The position numbers were made by a program, and so were the translations under genes. A stretch of DNA of 64,000 nucleotides, taken from positions 310,001 through 374,000 of the forward strand of contig CP047919.1 in assembly GCA_010202465.1 (NCBI GenBank), read 5' to 3'. Numbering within the stretch: position 1 is the stretch's first letter; every line of letters starts with the position of its first letter. This document shows, piece by piece, positions 33,888 to 45,223 of the stretch. Source of the DNA: Candidatus Saccharibacteria bacterium oral taxon 488. GTDB taxonomy: Bacteria; Patescibacteriota; Saccharimonadia; Saccharimonadales; Saccharimonadaceae. The notes beneath the pieces were generated by a model. The model worked only from the letters and a program-made list of their open reading frames with translations. It did no database searches and was not told where the DNA came from.

Positions 33888-34439
33888 CTATTCAAGCCCA
33901 TGCACTTCACCGGTTGTGAAATCCCATTTAGCATTATGCTGGCACTGGGATACGAGGACCAGGACATTATGGCCGAGTTCCCTGACTGCTGGATGGTGGC
34001 ATTCGCCCCTGATGGCCCAGCCGAGTAGCCGTACCAGTGCGGGGTAATTGTTGATGTGATTCATGATAATCAACTGGTTGGCAGACTTCTCGATTGTATC
34101 AACGAGTCGCCACACAGAAAGGTCTGGTTTAAACTCTGGGTGCTTCTCGAGTAAGCGTGCTACGTTCGCGATATTCTCAAGAATATCACAAATATCGACA
34201 GTCTCGTCGAGGTTTTCGAGTTGGTTGGTGGCAGTGCGGAATTTTTCGTTGAGGTGCTGGTAACTGGGGAGGTTATCACCTTCTGATCGTTGAATGCGGG
34301 CTTCTGTCAGTGGTATGATTACACCTTCAGTGGTAGCTGTGCTGGCTTCATCGTGGTGTGGCGGTATAGCGCGATCTCCGGCAATGGTCTTGAATGGTAT
34401 AATTCTGGCCTTGCCGTGGTCTACTTCTGTTCTTGGCAT
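33888..34439 (-). CDS. hypothetical protein, 183 aa
   Basis: No family recognised. The first ~55 residues look disordered; the remainder is helical with TVDICDILENIANVARLLEK and PALVRLLGWAIRGECHHPAV, faintly like armadillo/HEAT helices. No membrane segment. TATTAT stands seven bases before the ATG. Lies upstream of another unknown gene in the same direction. Confidence 0.55.
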   Translation of the reverse strand: MPRTEVDHGKARIIPFKTIAGDRAIPPHHDEASTATTEGVIIPLTEARIQRSEGDNLPSYQHLNEKFRTATNQLENLDETVDICDILENIANVARLLEKHPEFKPDLSVWRLVDTIEKSANQLIIMNHINNYPALVRLLGWAIRGECHHPAVRELGHNVLVLVSQCQHNAKWDFTTGEVHGLE

Positions 34440-34510
34440 GTGTTAAATAATACGATGTAATTACATAAAAGTCAATGATTAGCATCATAGTATGCTACAA
34501 TATCCCAAGC

Positions 34511-36202
34511 ATGATAGCCGACATCCACATCACCGAAAAAAGTTTTGGCGACAAGACGTTGATGCGTGACGTCAAGTTTAGTGTGGACGACGGCGAGAAA
34601 ATTGGTGTGGTCGGCCGCAATGGCATCGGCAAGTCAACGTTGTTTGGTATCTTGGCGGGTACGGACACCGACTATACCGGGGAGGTGATTTTCCGGCGCG
34701 GCATCACCATGGCGTCGACGGCGCAGGAACACCACGGCTTGGGCGACCAGACGGTGCTTGCCTACATTCTGGCGGGGCTGCCGGAATATGCGAGCTTGAA
34801 GAAAATCATTGATGAGTATCCCGAGACTATGGGCGATAATATGCATAAGATTGAGGAGTACACCCAGGCGTTGGAGCGATTTGATCAAAAAGGGTTTTAT
34901 CAGATTGAGGAGAAGATTGCCCGAGAGCTTGATAATTTTCAGCTGAGCGGATGCGGTGAGCGGCCGCTTGGTTCCCTGTCGGGCGGACAGAAGCGGCTGG
35001 TAGAGATCGTGAAGATTATGCACGCGGGGGCGCATTTGGCGCTGATTGACGAACCGACCAACCACATGGATTATGTGGCTAAGCAACAGTTTATCGACTG
35101 GATGAGTTCGCAGCCGCGCCAGGCCATGCTGATCATCACGCACGACCGCGATGTGCTGGGCCAGGTGGATCGGATCATCGAGCTCAAAGACGGCCGAGCG
35201 GTCAGCTACCGCGGTAATTATGACGCCTACCTTAAGCAAAATGCTCAGGCGACGGCGGCGGGTATGAATAATTTTGAGCACATTGAAAAGCGGATGACCA
35301 ACCTCAAGCAAAAGGTGCTGGATTATCAGCGGCTGAAGGAAAAGTCGCGAAACCCCGGCACTATCCAAAAGTTCAAGCGGCTGGAGAATGAAGCGCGGGC
35401 CGAGCTGGCGGAATTATCAGAGATGGACAAGCCGACGTTTTGGATCGATAAGCAGTCGGCTGGGCAGCTTGATTATAAATCGGCCGAGCGCTACGGCAAT
35501 TTCAAGGCGCGCAATATTCGGCTATCGATGAAGGACGCGGCTAGTCGTAGTCAGCACGTGCTGGTGCGAGTTGAGGATGCGGCAGTTGGTGTAGGCGAGC
35601 GGATGTTGTTAAATAGTAGGGCAGCAGCCACTCCACCGTCCTCCGCCAGAGCACACTCTTCGCTCAAATCTCCACTGGAGATTCTTCGCGAGCGTTCGGC
35701 TGAAACGTCCGTTACTCACGAACGTTTCACAGTCTCTGGCGGAGGAGGTGTCGCACCTGCCGCCCCTATCCTCTACTCCGGCAACCTCTTCCTCGACCCG
35801 CAGGTGCGGGTGGGCGTGTATGAGCAAGAGATTGATGAGCGGTATTTGGCGGATCCGTTGGAGGCGGCGATTGAGAAGTTGTATCTTGGCCGTGACCTAC
35901 CGATTTCTGATACCAAAATTCGCCAACTACTGGCTGATTATCTGTTCACCGAAGCGGATCGGATGACGCCACTGGCGCGTCTGTCGGGTGGCCAGAAAGC
36001 CCGCTTTCAGATCATTGCCATGCTGGCGAATGATCCGCAGCTGCTGATTTTGGACGAGCCGACCAACCACCTTGATTTACCAAGCATTGAGGAGTTAGAG
36101 ACGGCGCTGGCGAAATATTCTGGCGCCATTCTGTACGTCAGCCACGACAATTATTTCCGTCAAGCAATTGGCGGTGAGGTGGTGCAAATCGGCGCAGCAT
36201 AA
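34511..36202 (+). CDS. ABC-F family ATPase whose second Walker A is replaced by a palindromic insert
   Basis: ABC-F proteins act on the ribosome to relieve stalling or resist drugs. Domain 1 is complete: GRNGIGKSTL, LSGGQKRLVEI and LALIDEPTNHMD. The linker (KQKVLDYQRLKEKSRNPG) is normal. Domain 2 keeps LARLSGGQKARFQI and LLILDEPTNHLD, but where its Walker A should be there is a low-complexity stretch (residues ~369-423) encoded by DNA with a 12-bp perfect inverted repeat (35639-35650/35733-35744). Domain 2 therefore seems unable to bind ATP normally. Start at 34511, nine bases after TACAAT. 563 residues. Confidence 0.88.
   Translation: MIADIHITEKSFGDKTLMRDVKFSVDDGEKIGVVGRNGIGKSTLFGILAGTDTDYTGEVIFRRGITMASTAQEHHGLGDQTVLAYILAGLPEYASLKKIIDEYPETMGDNMHKIEEYTQALERFDQKGFYQIEEKIARELDNFQLSGCGERPLGSLSGGQKRLVEIVKIMHAGAHLALIDEPTNHMDYVAKQQFIDWMSSQPRQAMLIITHDRDVLGQVDRIIELKDGRAVSYRGNYDAYLKQNAQATAAGMNNFEHIEKRMTNLKQKVLDYQRLKEKSRNPGTIQKFKRLENEARAELAELSEMDKPTFWIDKQSAGQLDYKSAERYGNFKARNIRLSMKDAASRSQHVLVRVEDAAVGVGERMLLNSRAAATPPSSARAHSSLKSPLEILRERSAETSVTHERFTVSGGGGVAPAAPILYSGNLFLDPQVRVGVYEQEIDERYLADPLEAAIEKLYLGRDLPISDTKIRQLLADYLFTEADRMTPLARLSGGQKARFQIIAMLANDPQLLILDEPTNHLDLPSIEELETALAKYSGAILYVSHDNYFRQAIGGEVVQIGAA
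35639..35762. repeat. palindromic in-frame element in the ABC-F gene
   Basis: Arms CCTCCGCCAGAG (35639-35650) and CTCTGGCGGAGG (35733-35744), inner hairpin AATCTCC-act-GGAGATT, and the end hairpin AGGTGTCGCACCTGCCGC (35745-35762), which matches the element in der at 16 of 18 positions. Confidence 0.65.
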
Positions 36203-36216
36203 AGGGTGTACTAATG

Positions 36217-36257
36217 AAAAACCTGCTGCCAGTAAGTTCCTAGGCAGCAGGTTTTTT
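36217..36257. terminator. bidirectional rho-independent terminator
   Basis: ACCTGCTGCC (36221-36230) and GGCAGCAGGT (36243-36252), with A-run before and T6 after. Serves the ABC-F gene on the plus strand and the convergent glutaredoxin gene on the minus strand. Confidence 0.85.
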
Positions 36258-36275
36258 GGCGTCAATCAGTGATAT

Positions 36276-36563
36276 TTACTCGCTTATCAAACCATTCTTC
36301 TTCAGCGCATCCTGTAGTTTCGGCCGGTCGAATCCCAGGATGACCTCGCCGCAAACATCGGTCACCGGCACGCCCTGGAAATTGCCGCCGTTCTTGCTGA
36401 GCAATTCTTCCTTGGCGCTTGGATCAGCCTCGATGTCCTTGGCGACAAAATCGATGCCGAGTTTTTTCAACCACTCCATCTCGGTGTGACAGAATGCGCA
36501 CCAGCTGGTGCTATAGACGGTGACTTTGGCGTCTTGGTGATTGGCCGTGTTATCTTCGCTCAT
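36276..36563 (-). CDS. glutaredoxin-like protein
   Basis: Thiol-disulphide exchange in the cytoplasm. 95 residues with the redox motif SWCAFCHTE (CxxC), then LKKLGIDFVAKDIE and the cis-Pro segment GVPVTD, all as in the glutaredoxin/NrdH fold. CxxC and length fit NrdH-type or monothiol-independent glutaredoxins. Ribosome binding site GGAGGGAAG. Confidence 0.88.
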   Translation of the reverse strand: MSEDNTANHQDAKVTVYSTSWCAFCHTEMEWLKKLGIDFVAKDIEADPSAKEELLSKNGGNFQGVPVTDVCGEVILGFDRPKLQDALKKNGLISE

Positions 36564-36625
36564 AACTTCCCTCCTTATGGCTTTTCTCTATTGTAGCATA
36601 AGCATCGGTGCCTCGGCAATGCTAT

Positions 36626-36862
36626 CTAGTCTCGGGACACCCGACTCGTTAAGTGCCAGCCGTCACACCCCCGGCAATAATACACGTCTAACTCCAGTTT
36701 TGGTGACATCAGCTCCTGCGTATCAGCCGCTCGCCTGGCGATTTGCTCGGTGGCGAAGCGGCGCTTGCGCCGGCAGGTGTCGTGATCGGTAGTTGTCAGC
36801 GTCGGCTTGACGAGCGTTCGGGCCGATTTTGGTTGGTTTTTGGGGTAATTTCGCCGTGGCAT
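36626..36862 (-). CDS. small putative zinc-binding protein, 78 aa
   Basis: Basic protein with one Cys in HDTCRRKRRFATEQIA and a later YYCRGCDGWHLT, together forming a possible zinc site (C, CxxC, H). Similar short C..RF..CxxC.GWH proteins are seen in phages and actinobacteria, but I cannot name the family. Extended -10 TGCTATACT nine bases before the ATG. It sits divergently from the atp operon. Confidence 0.55.
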   Translation of the reverse strand: MPRRNYPKNQPKSARTLVKPTLTTTDHDTCRRKRRFATEQIARRAADTQELMSPKLELDVYYCRGCDGWHLTSRVSRD

Positions 36863-36901
36863 CTTGTCAAGAGTATAGCATGTTGCTATAGTGACAGAGT
36901 A

Positions 36902-37174
36902 ATGGCTGAGAGACCAGATGTTGAGAATGGCGTAACGACAGCGACGGAAGTGGCGGCGGCTCGGGTTATTCTCGGGACGATCGGCGACACAACGTGGCGG
37001 ATGTTTGTACCGAGCATCGGCTGTACACTGCTGGGTGTATGGCTGGATAGCGTATTTGGCTTGAAGCCGTGGCTGATGTTTGCTGGTGTGGTACTTGGCT
37101 TTTTGGGCGCGTACCTGCTGGTGAATAAGCAGTTGGGACGCGTGAAACGAAAAAAGGAGCGTAAAAATATATGA
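36902..37174 (+). CDS. atpI: AtpI/AtpZ-like protein, first gene of the atp operon
   Basis: 90 residues with two membrane helices (MFVPSIGCTLLGVWLDSVFG; PWLMFAGVVLGFLGAYLLVN) and a basic tail, as in the small helper proteins encoded at the head of F-ATPase operons that help c-ring assembly or Mg transport. Start at 36902 (MAERPDVENG), nine bases after TATAGT. Overlaps atpB. Confidence 0.72.
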   Translation: MAERPDVENGVTTATEVAAARVILGTIGDTTWRMFVPSIGCTLLGVWLDSVFGLKPWLMFAGVVLGFLGAYLLVNKQLGRVKRKKERKNI

Positions 37175-38016
37175 TGCAATTATTTGCCAGTGCCGGTCCG
37201 CACATTTCAGTCAAGGCTGATGAAGTAGCGAATGTTATGGGCGTATCGATTACTAATTCGCACATGCTTGGCGCGCTGGGGCTGATCGTTTTGGTGTGGC
37301 TGATGTTTCGGACGCGGGCGGCAGTGCTGGGCAAGAAAAAGCATAATTTTACGACGCGGCTGGTACACTGGACATTTGATGGGCTGTACAATACGGTTCG
37401 CCAAGTCATCCCTGACCAGACATGGGCGCGTCGAGTGGCGCCACTGTGTATCACTATATTCTTTTTCGTGGTGGCACAATATTGGCTGGGGCTGCTACCG
37501 ATCGTAGGGCCGATTACTGTGGGTAGTCATGGTACGCCGCTATTTCGTGGCGGTGTGGCTGATCTGAATATGACATTTGGCCTCGCTATTGTGACAATTG
37601 TCGCTGCCCAAATTTATGCCTTCAAATACCTTGGTTTTAAGGGTAATATGGGCCGCTACTTTGTTAATCCGCTGCGCGATCCGATCATGGCGTTTGTCGG
37701 TATTTTGGAGTTGGTGGCGGAGTTTTCGCGCCTGCTTGGTCTGAGTTTCCGTTTGTTTGGCAACGTGTTGGCCGGCGAGGTGCTGCTGATTATGATCGCC
37801 TTTTTGACACAGTTTATTTCCCCGGCGGCGCTCCAGCCATTCTATTTGTTTGAACTATTTATCGGCGGTATTCAGGCATATATTTTCTTTATGCTTTCGA
37901 CCGTCTTTATTTCTCTGGGTCTCGTACCACATGGCGACCATGCTGAGTCGCATGATGAATCTGTTCACTCCCCTGTCCATAGTCCTAAACTGGTGCAAGA
38001 GAGTGAGCAACACTAG
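37171..38016 (+). CDS. atpB: F-type ATP synthase subunit a
   Basis: Forms the proton half-channels of Fo. 281 residues with five or more helices; the essential Arg is in ELVAEFSRLLGLSFRLFGN, and the last helices read LFIGGIQAYIFFMLSTVFIS. The C-terminus carries an extra His/Ser-rich tail (HGDHAESHDESVHSP) not common in the family. Start ATG at 37171, overlapping the atpI stop. Confidence 0.94.
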   Translation: MMQLFASAGPHISVKADEVANVMGVSITNSHMLGALGLIVLVWLMFRTRAAVLGKKKHNFTTRLVHWTFDGLYNTVRQVIPDQTWARRVAPLCITIFFFVVAQYWLGLLPIVGPITVGSHGTPLFRGGVADLNMTFGLAIVTIVAAQIYAFKYLGFKGNMGRYFVNPLRDPIMAFVGILELVAEFSRLLGLSFRLFGNVLAGEVLLIMIAFLTQFISPAALQPFYLFELFIGGIQAYIFFMLSTVFISLGLVPHGDHAESHDESVHSPVHSPKLVQESEQH

Positions 38017-38049
38017 GTAAGTAATAATTATAAATAAAGGAGAAATCAT

Positions 38050-38262
38050 ATGAAAGAATTAGCATTTGCACTCACCTACGCCATTCCAGCTGCACTGGCA
38101 GCAATCGGCGCCGGTATCGTCGGCGCGGCAGCGATGAACGCGGCTGGCCGTAATCCAGAGAAAATTAACGACCTGCGCACCATGATGATCCTCGGTATTT
38201 CGTTCATCGACGCCCTAGCGATTATCGGTTTCGTGGCGGCTATCGTCGGCAAAGTTATGTAA
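38050..38262 (+). CDS. atpE: F-type ATP synthase subunit c
   Basis: Rotor-ring proteolipid, 70 residues in two helices joined by the polar loop AAGRNPEK. The ion-carrying carboxylate is D54 (GISFIDALAIIGF), an Asp as in E. coli rather than the more common Glu. No sodium-binding pattern (Q..ET) is evident, so proton use is more likely. Strong ribosome binding site AAAGGAG. Confidence 0.95.
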   Translation: MKELAFALTYAIPAALAAIGAGIVGAAAMNAAGRNPEKINDLRTMMILGISFIDALAIIGFVAAIVGKVM

Positions 38263-38277
38263 TTTGAGGGGTAAATT

Positions 38278-38826
38278 GTGGAGACTATATTGACACAGTT
38301 TGCGAGTGCCGAAGCGCACGCGGCCGAAAAGGCCGACCTGTTCAGCTCGCTGGGCATTGACTGGAAGTTGCTGATCTTGCAGACGGTGGCGTTCTTGATC
38401 TTGCTGGTGATTCTGCGCAAGTGGGTGTATCCGCCATTGGCAGCGATGCTCGACAAGCGCGAAAAAGACATGCGCACAGCCGAAAAGGCGGCGCAGTCGG
38501 CGCGTGATAACGCTGATAAAGCCGAAAAAATGACCAACGAGTTGATGCGAAAAGCTCGGGCGGAGGCCAGTGATATCGTGGCGGCAGCGCGTGAGGAGGC
38601 GGCTTCAGTCGTCGAGCAAGCCGCGGCTAAGGCGACTGCCAAGTCCGAGACTATCGTCAGCGCGGCGCAGGCGGAAATCGCCAAGGAAGTTGAACAGGCC
38701 AAGAAAGCATTGCACAATGAAACGCTGGAATTGGTGGCTGAGGCAACGGGTAAGGTTTTGAACGAAAAGGTTGATGCTAAGGCCGATGCCAAGCTGATCG
38801 CAACCGCGGTCAAGGAGGTCGCCTAG
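38278..38826 (+). CDS. atpF: F-type ATP synthase subunit b
   Basis: Peripheral stalk. 182 residues: one membrane helix (WKLLILQTVAFLILLVILRK) followed by a long Ala/Glu/Lys-rich coiled coil (AEKAAQSARDNADKAEKMTN). GTG start at 38278 with GAGGGG upstream. Located between atpE and atpH as usual. Confidence 0.93.
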   Translation: METILTQFASAEAHAAEKADLFSSLGIDWKLLILQTVAFLILLVILRKWVYPPLAAMLDKREKDMRTAEKAAQSARDNADKAEKMTNELMRKARAEASDIVAAAREEAASVVEQAAAKATAKSETIVSAAQAEIAKEVEQAKKALHNETLELVAEATGKVLNEKVDAKADAKLIATAVKEVA

Positions 38827-38828
38827 TC

Positions 38829-39284
38829 ATGGCGCGGACGCTTCGGCGAAAGTTGGCGCAGCATGCGGCCGAGCGGCTGCTCAAGGGCGACGCAGCAGTG
38901 ATTGATGAATTAGCGGCGCTGATCATAGCCGAGCGGCGCGAGCGAGAAATTGATCTGTTGGTGCAGGATATTGAGGCGGAATTAGCCGAACGTGGCACGG
39001 TCGTGGTGACAGTGGAAAGTGCAAGAGCGTTGGACGCGGCGACAAAGGATGAGATAAAGCGGCTACTATTATCTAACTCGGGTATGGAGTCGCTGGCATC
39101 TGTGGAGGGTCGCTCTGCAGCCCAAGCACCCGAAGTAGATACTAGCGGCCAGAGCGTTAACGTGCTGCTGCGTGAATCAATTGACCAGGCGCTCATTGGC
39201 GGCTTCAAACTGAGGACGCCAACTCAAGTGATGGACGCGACAATTGCCAAGAAATTAAACGATTTGCGGGCGAAGAAAATCTAG
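38829..39284 (+). CDS. atpH: F-type ATP synthase subunit delta
   Basis: Connects the peripheral stalk to F1. 151 residues, somewhat short; the C-terminal hallmark [20 protein letters not shown] is clear. Before it stands an Ala/Ser-rich stretch ([16 protein letters not shown]) where the family has only a short turn, with 7-bp inverted repeats in the DNA (39111-39117/39150-39156). Confidence 0.9.
   Translation: MARTLRRKLAQHAAERLLKGDAAVIDELAALIIAERREREIDLLVQDIEAELAERGTVVVTVESARALDAATKDEIKRLLLSNSGMESLASVEGRSAAQAPEVDTSGQSVNVLLRESIDQALIGGFKLRTPTQVMDATIAKKLNDLRAKKI
39111..39156. repeat. possible small palindromic insert in atpH
   Basis: CGCTCTG (39111-39117) and CAGAGCG (39150-39156) bound a low-complexity stretch of about 15 codons in the loop before the conserved DQALIGG motif. 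Short arms; chance is possible. Confidence 0.3.
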
Positions 39285-39292
39285 GAGGAAAA

Positions 39293-40819
<1,527 letters not shown>

Positions 40820-40822
40820 TCC

Positions 40823-41704
40823 ATGCCGAGTACTCGTGCGCTGAAAAATCGCATTCGCTCGGTGGACTCGACCAAGCAAATCACCAAGGCGATGCAGTTG
40901 GTGGCCGCCAGCAAAATGCGTCGTTCGCAAGAGGCGGACAAGGCCTCGGCTCCCTACACTATGGCGGCTGAAGAGTTGCTGAGTTACTTGGCGAGTCAAG
41001 GTGCGACGGATAATCACCCACTGTTTAAGCGCCGCAAAATTACCAAGCGTTTGATTATCGTCATTGCCAGCGACAAGGGTCTGGCCGGTGCGTATAACAC
41101 CAATGTCTTGAAGAAATATCTGGAGCTACTGAAGCGCGACGACGAGCGCGGCATTGAGAATCTAACCTTGACAATTGGGCGTCGGGCGTCGCAGTTTGCC
41201 TCGCGACTGAAGGATACGAAGATTATCGGTACGTACGAGGACCTGCCAGATCAGCCGTCGGGACTGACTTTTCACACGATTTTAAATACCGCCATTAGCA
41301 TGTTTGAGGATGGCGAAGTTGACGCAGTGACGCTGGTATATACGCGGTTTGTTAATAGCATGGTGCAGACGGCGGAGCTGTCGCGCTTGCTACCGGCGGG
41401 TACCAAGGCACTGATTGATCCGAGCGAGGTCTCGAACACAGTTTCTGATGCCAAGTATGAGCCGAGCATTCCAGAAGTGCTGGACGCCGTGGCGAACCGT
41501 TTGACGGGTGCGCGATTGCTGCAGGCGTTGCTGGACGCTCGCGCCAGTGAGCACTCCATGCGGATGATGGCCATGAAGAATGCGACAGATAATGCGTCTG
41601 ACTTGGTGGACGATTTGACCTTGGCGATGAACAAAGCTCGCCAGGGGGCGATTACTCAGGAGCTGGCCGAAATTTCTGGCGGCGTGGAGGCGATGAAACA
41701 ATGA
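40823..41704 (+). CDS. atpG: F-type ATP synthase subunit gamma
   Basis: Central rotor shaft of F1. 293 residues; N-terminal helix RIRSVDSTKQITKAMQLVAA and C-terminal helix MMAMKNATDNASDLVDDLTL, both highly conserved, enclose the Rossmann part (KRLIIVIASDKGLAGAYNTN). Its stop overlaps the start of the Nudix gene. Confidence 0.96.
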   Translation: MPSTRALKNRIRSVDSTKQITKAMQLVAASKMRRSQEADKASAPYTMAAEELLSYLASQGATDNHPLFKRRKITKRLIIVIASDKGLAGAYNTNVLKKYLELLKRDDERGIENLTLTIGRRASQFASRLKDTKIIGTYEDLPDQPSGLTFHTILNTAISMFEDGEVDAVTLVYTRFVNSMVQTAELSRLLPAGTKALIDPSEVSNTVSDAKYEPSIPEVLDAVANRLTGARLLQALLDARASEHSMRMMAMKNATDNASDLVDDLTLAMNKARQGAITQELAEISGGVEAMKQ

Positions 41705-42150
41705 TGAATAACACAACCCTATTCGTCAGTACTGTTGTCGTAAAAGACGGAAAGCTATTGGTTGTTCAAGAGGGGAAAAATAACTACGGGCAGTTAGGTA
41801 CGTGGAATTTTCCGGCGGGACATGTCGAGCCGGGCGAAAGTTTGGTGGAGGCGGCGGTGCGCGAAGCGAAGGAAGAATCTGGCTATACAGTTGCAATTGA
41901 CGGTATTCTGTCGGTGCTGTTGAAAAATACTGATTCTGGTATGTCGTTGATCGTGTTTTTCCTGGGTCGTATTGCCGATAATTCTCTTGTCGCGCGCGAA
42001 GCAGGAATCCAGCAGGTTGACTTCGTAACGTTAGAGGCTTTGGAGAAACTAAACTTGCGTTTTCCTGATGATATGATAGAACCAGCTCGTCGAGCGCTGT
42101 TGGGTAAGAGCTATCCTTTGGATATAATTATGGATTATCAGGAGGCGTAG
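41701..42150 (+). CDS. Nudix hydrolase inserted between atpG and atpD
   Basis: 149 residues with a full Nudix box: GHVEPGESLVEAAV then REAKEESGY. It begins by overlapping the atpG stop (CAATGATG) and ends 51 bases before atpD, so it must be translated from the atp mRNA. Nudix genes are not part of the standard ATP synthase operon. Possible roles are ATP/ADP-derivative or other nucleotide clean-up linked to energy state; none can be shown. A start at 41701 or 41704 is possible. Confidence 0.85.
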   Translation: MMNNTTLFVSTVVVKDGKLLVVQEGKNNYGQLGTWNFPAGHVEPGESLVEAAVREAKEESGYTVAIDGILSVLLKNTDSGMSLIVFFLGRIADNSLVAREAGIQQVDFVTLEALEKLNLRFPDDMIEPARRALLGKSYPLDIIMDYQEA

Positions 42151-42174
42151 ACGCGGTATGAAAAGTGAGATTAA

Positions 42175-43620
<1,446 letters not shown>

Positions 43621-43624
43621 CCTG

Positions 43625-44050
43625 ATGGATCTAAAGCTGGTAACGCTCGGTGGTGTCAAGCTGGATGAGATGGTCTACTCGGTAACTATTCCGACGATTG
43701 ACGGTGAGATTTCGGTGCTGCCGAGCCACGAACCGCTGGTGACGGTGGCGAGGGACGGCGTGATCACCGTGCGCCGGCGTCAAGAAGACCCCGACAATCA
43801 ATTGGAATATTTCGCAATCTCCGGCGGCGTGGTGAAAATCGATTATTCATCGGTGCAAATCCTGGTGGACGAGGCCGACCATGGCGACGACATCATCGAG
43901 GCGGAGACTCAGGCGGCCCTGGAGCGCGCCATCAAAGCCCGCGACGAGGCCGGCGACCAAGTCGAGCGCGAGAAAGCCAAACAGCTCATCGACCGGCATA
44001 TGGTGCGGTTGAAGGTGGCGGACTTGCATCGGCGCAAGCGACGACGGTAG
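43625..44050 (+). CDS. atpC: F-type ATP synthase subunit epsilon
   Basis: Rotor subunit that can inhibit ATP hydrolysis. 141 residues: beta-sandwich (TIPTIDGEISVLPSHEPLVT; EYFAISGGVVKI) and two C-terminal helices (ALERAIKARDEAGDQVEREK), ending in a basic run HRRKRRR. Start at 43625, five bases after the atpD stop. Last gene of the operon. Confidence 0.93.
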   Translation: MDLKLVTLGGVKLDEMVYSVTIPTIDGEISVLPSHEPLVTVARDGVITVRRRQEDPDNQLEYFAISGGVVKIDYSSVQILVDEADHGDDIIEAETQAALERAIKARDEAGDQVEREKAKQLIDRHMVRLKVADLHRRKRRR

Positions 44051-44125
44051 TAGATTGTTTACAGTGTCATTTTAGGCGCACGTTTGATTACGATGTGTCT
44101 TGCGGTCGGTTATGGGCGCTCAGTT

Positions 44126-45223
44126 TTATTGATCATCCAGTAATTGGCGGACTTCGTCGGTGCTGGTGGTGTGCATCAATTGCTCGCGCAGTTCCTTGGC
44201 GCCGTCGAAGTCGCGGATGTAGATTTTGAAGAAGCGTTTGAGGGTTTCGAAGGGGCGGCCGAGGGCTGGCTGGTAGTGGTCAAAGAGGTCGAGGTGGTAA
44301 TGTAGTAGATATATAAGCTCTGATTTAGTATTGTCGCTCCCGTCGTCGCCGTCTCCGACGGCACGTAGGTCGCTAAACGCGGGTCCTGCTAGTCGGTCCG
44401 CCCCTTCTTCTGAAAAATCAGAGATTTGTTCAGAAGTGGGTGCTGCCCCGCCGACTATCACCCGCTTATCCTCGATCTCCGAAGACACTCCGCCTTTCCG
44501 AAAACAAAACGGATCGCTGAAAATTCCCCGCCCGATCATGATACCGTTGATGCCGGGGTGCTGACGGGCGAGCTCTTTGCCTTGGGCGCGGTTGCGGATG
44601 TCGCCGTTGATGGTTAGCAAGGTTTGCGGGGCGATTTCGTCGCGCAGTTTGATGATGTCGTCGATAAGTTCGTAATGGGCTGGGACTTTGCTCATTTCTT
44701 TTTTGGTGCGCAGATGAATGGTCAGATTAACAATATCTTGCTGCAAAATAGTCGTCAGCCATTCTCGCCATTCGTCAACATACGTGTAGCCCAGCCTGGT
44801 TTTGACGCTGACTGGCAGGCCGGCAGTTTTGGCGGCAGCGATGGCGGCAACCGCCACGTCGGGTCGGCGGATGAGCGCTGCGCCACCAGATTTGATGGCG
44901 GATCTGGCGGGACAGCCCATGTTGATGTCGATGCCGTCAAAGCCGAGCTTGGCGCAATAGCCAGCAAATTGCTCCATATCGCCTGGCTCACCGCCCCAGA
45001 TTTGGGCGACTAGCGGATGCTCGTCGTCGGTCTTGACGAGCCGCCCGGCGATGGCTTTGTCGCCAGCATGCACCCAGCCGGTGGCATTGGCAAATTCGGT
45101 GAAAAACACGTCGGGCGCGCCCGCCCTTTTCACGACATGACGAAACACCACGTCAGTGACGGCTTCCATGGGCGCCAAGATGAAAAATGGCTGCGGTAGA
45201 TTGTCCCAGCATGTCATGTTCAC
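44126..45223 (-). CDS. dusB: tRNA-dihydrouridine synthase with a palindromic in-frame insertion
   Basis: Flavin enzyme reducing uridines in tRNA. FILAPMEAVTDVVFR at the N-terminus, catalytic Cys in DINMGCPARSAIKSGG, and NGDIRNRAQG and GIMIGRGIFSDPF as FMN-binding parts. 365 residues, about 50 more than usual; the extra is residues ~238-298 (from FRKGGVSSEIEDKR to DDGSDNTKS), encoded by DNA with inverted repeats at 44390-44396/44451-44457 and 44408-44414/44429-44435. The GTG at 45223 overlaps the fic stop (GTGA); an ATG two codons later is an alternative. Confidence 0.9.
   Translation of the reverse strand: MNMTCWDNLPQPFFILAPMEAVTDVVFRHVVKRAGAPDVFFTEFANATGWVHAGDKAIAGRLVKTDDEHPLVAQIWGGEPGDMEQFAGYCAKLGFDGIDINMGCPARSAIKSGGAALIRRPDVAVAAIAAAKTAGLPVSVKTRLGYTYVDEWREWLTTILQQDIVNLTIHLRTKKEMSKVPAHYELIDDIIKLRDEIAPQTLLTINGDIRNRAQGKELARQHPGINGIMIGRGIFSDPFCFRKGGVSSEIEDKRVIVGGAAPTSEQISDFSEEGADRLAGPAFSDLRAVGDGDDGSDNTKSELIYLLHYHLDLFDHYQPALGRPFETLKRFFKIYIRDFDGAKELREQLMHTTSTDEVRQLLDDQ
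44390..44457. repeat. palindromic in-frame insertion in dusB
   Basis: TAGTCGG (44390-44396) and CCGACTA (44451-44457) enclose a strong hairpin TTCTGAA-aAATC-aga-GATTtg-TTCAGAA with CCC/GGG extension. The coded residues are absent from the usual DusB loop. Confidence 0.6.

Noticed and set aside
36217..36257. Further copy of a mobile palindrome
   Set aside because: Position between convergent genes and the T-run identify it as a terminator.
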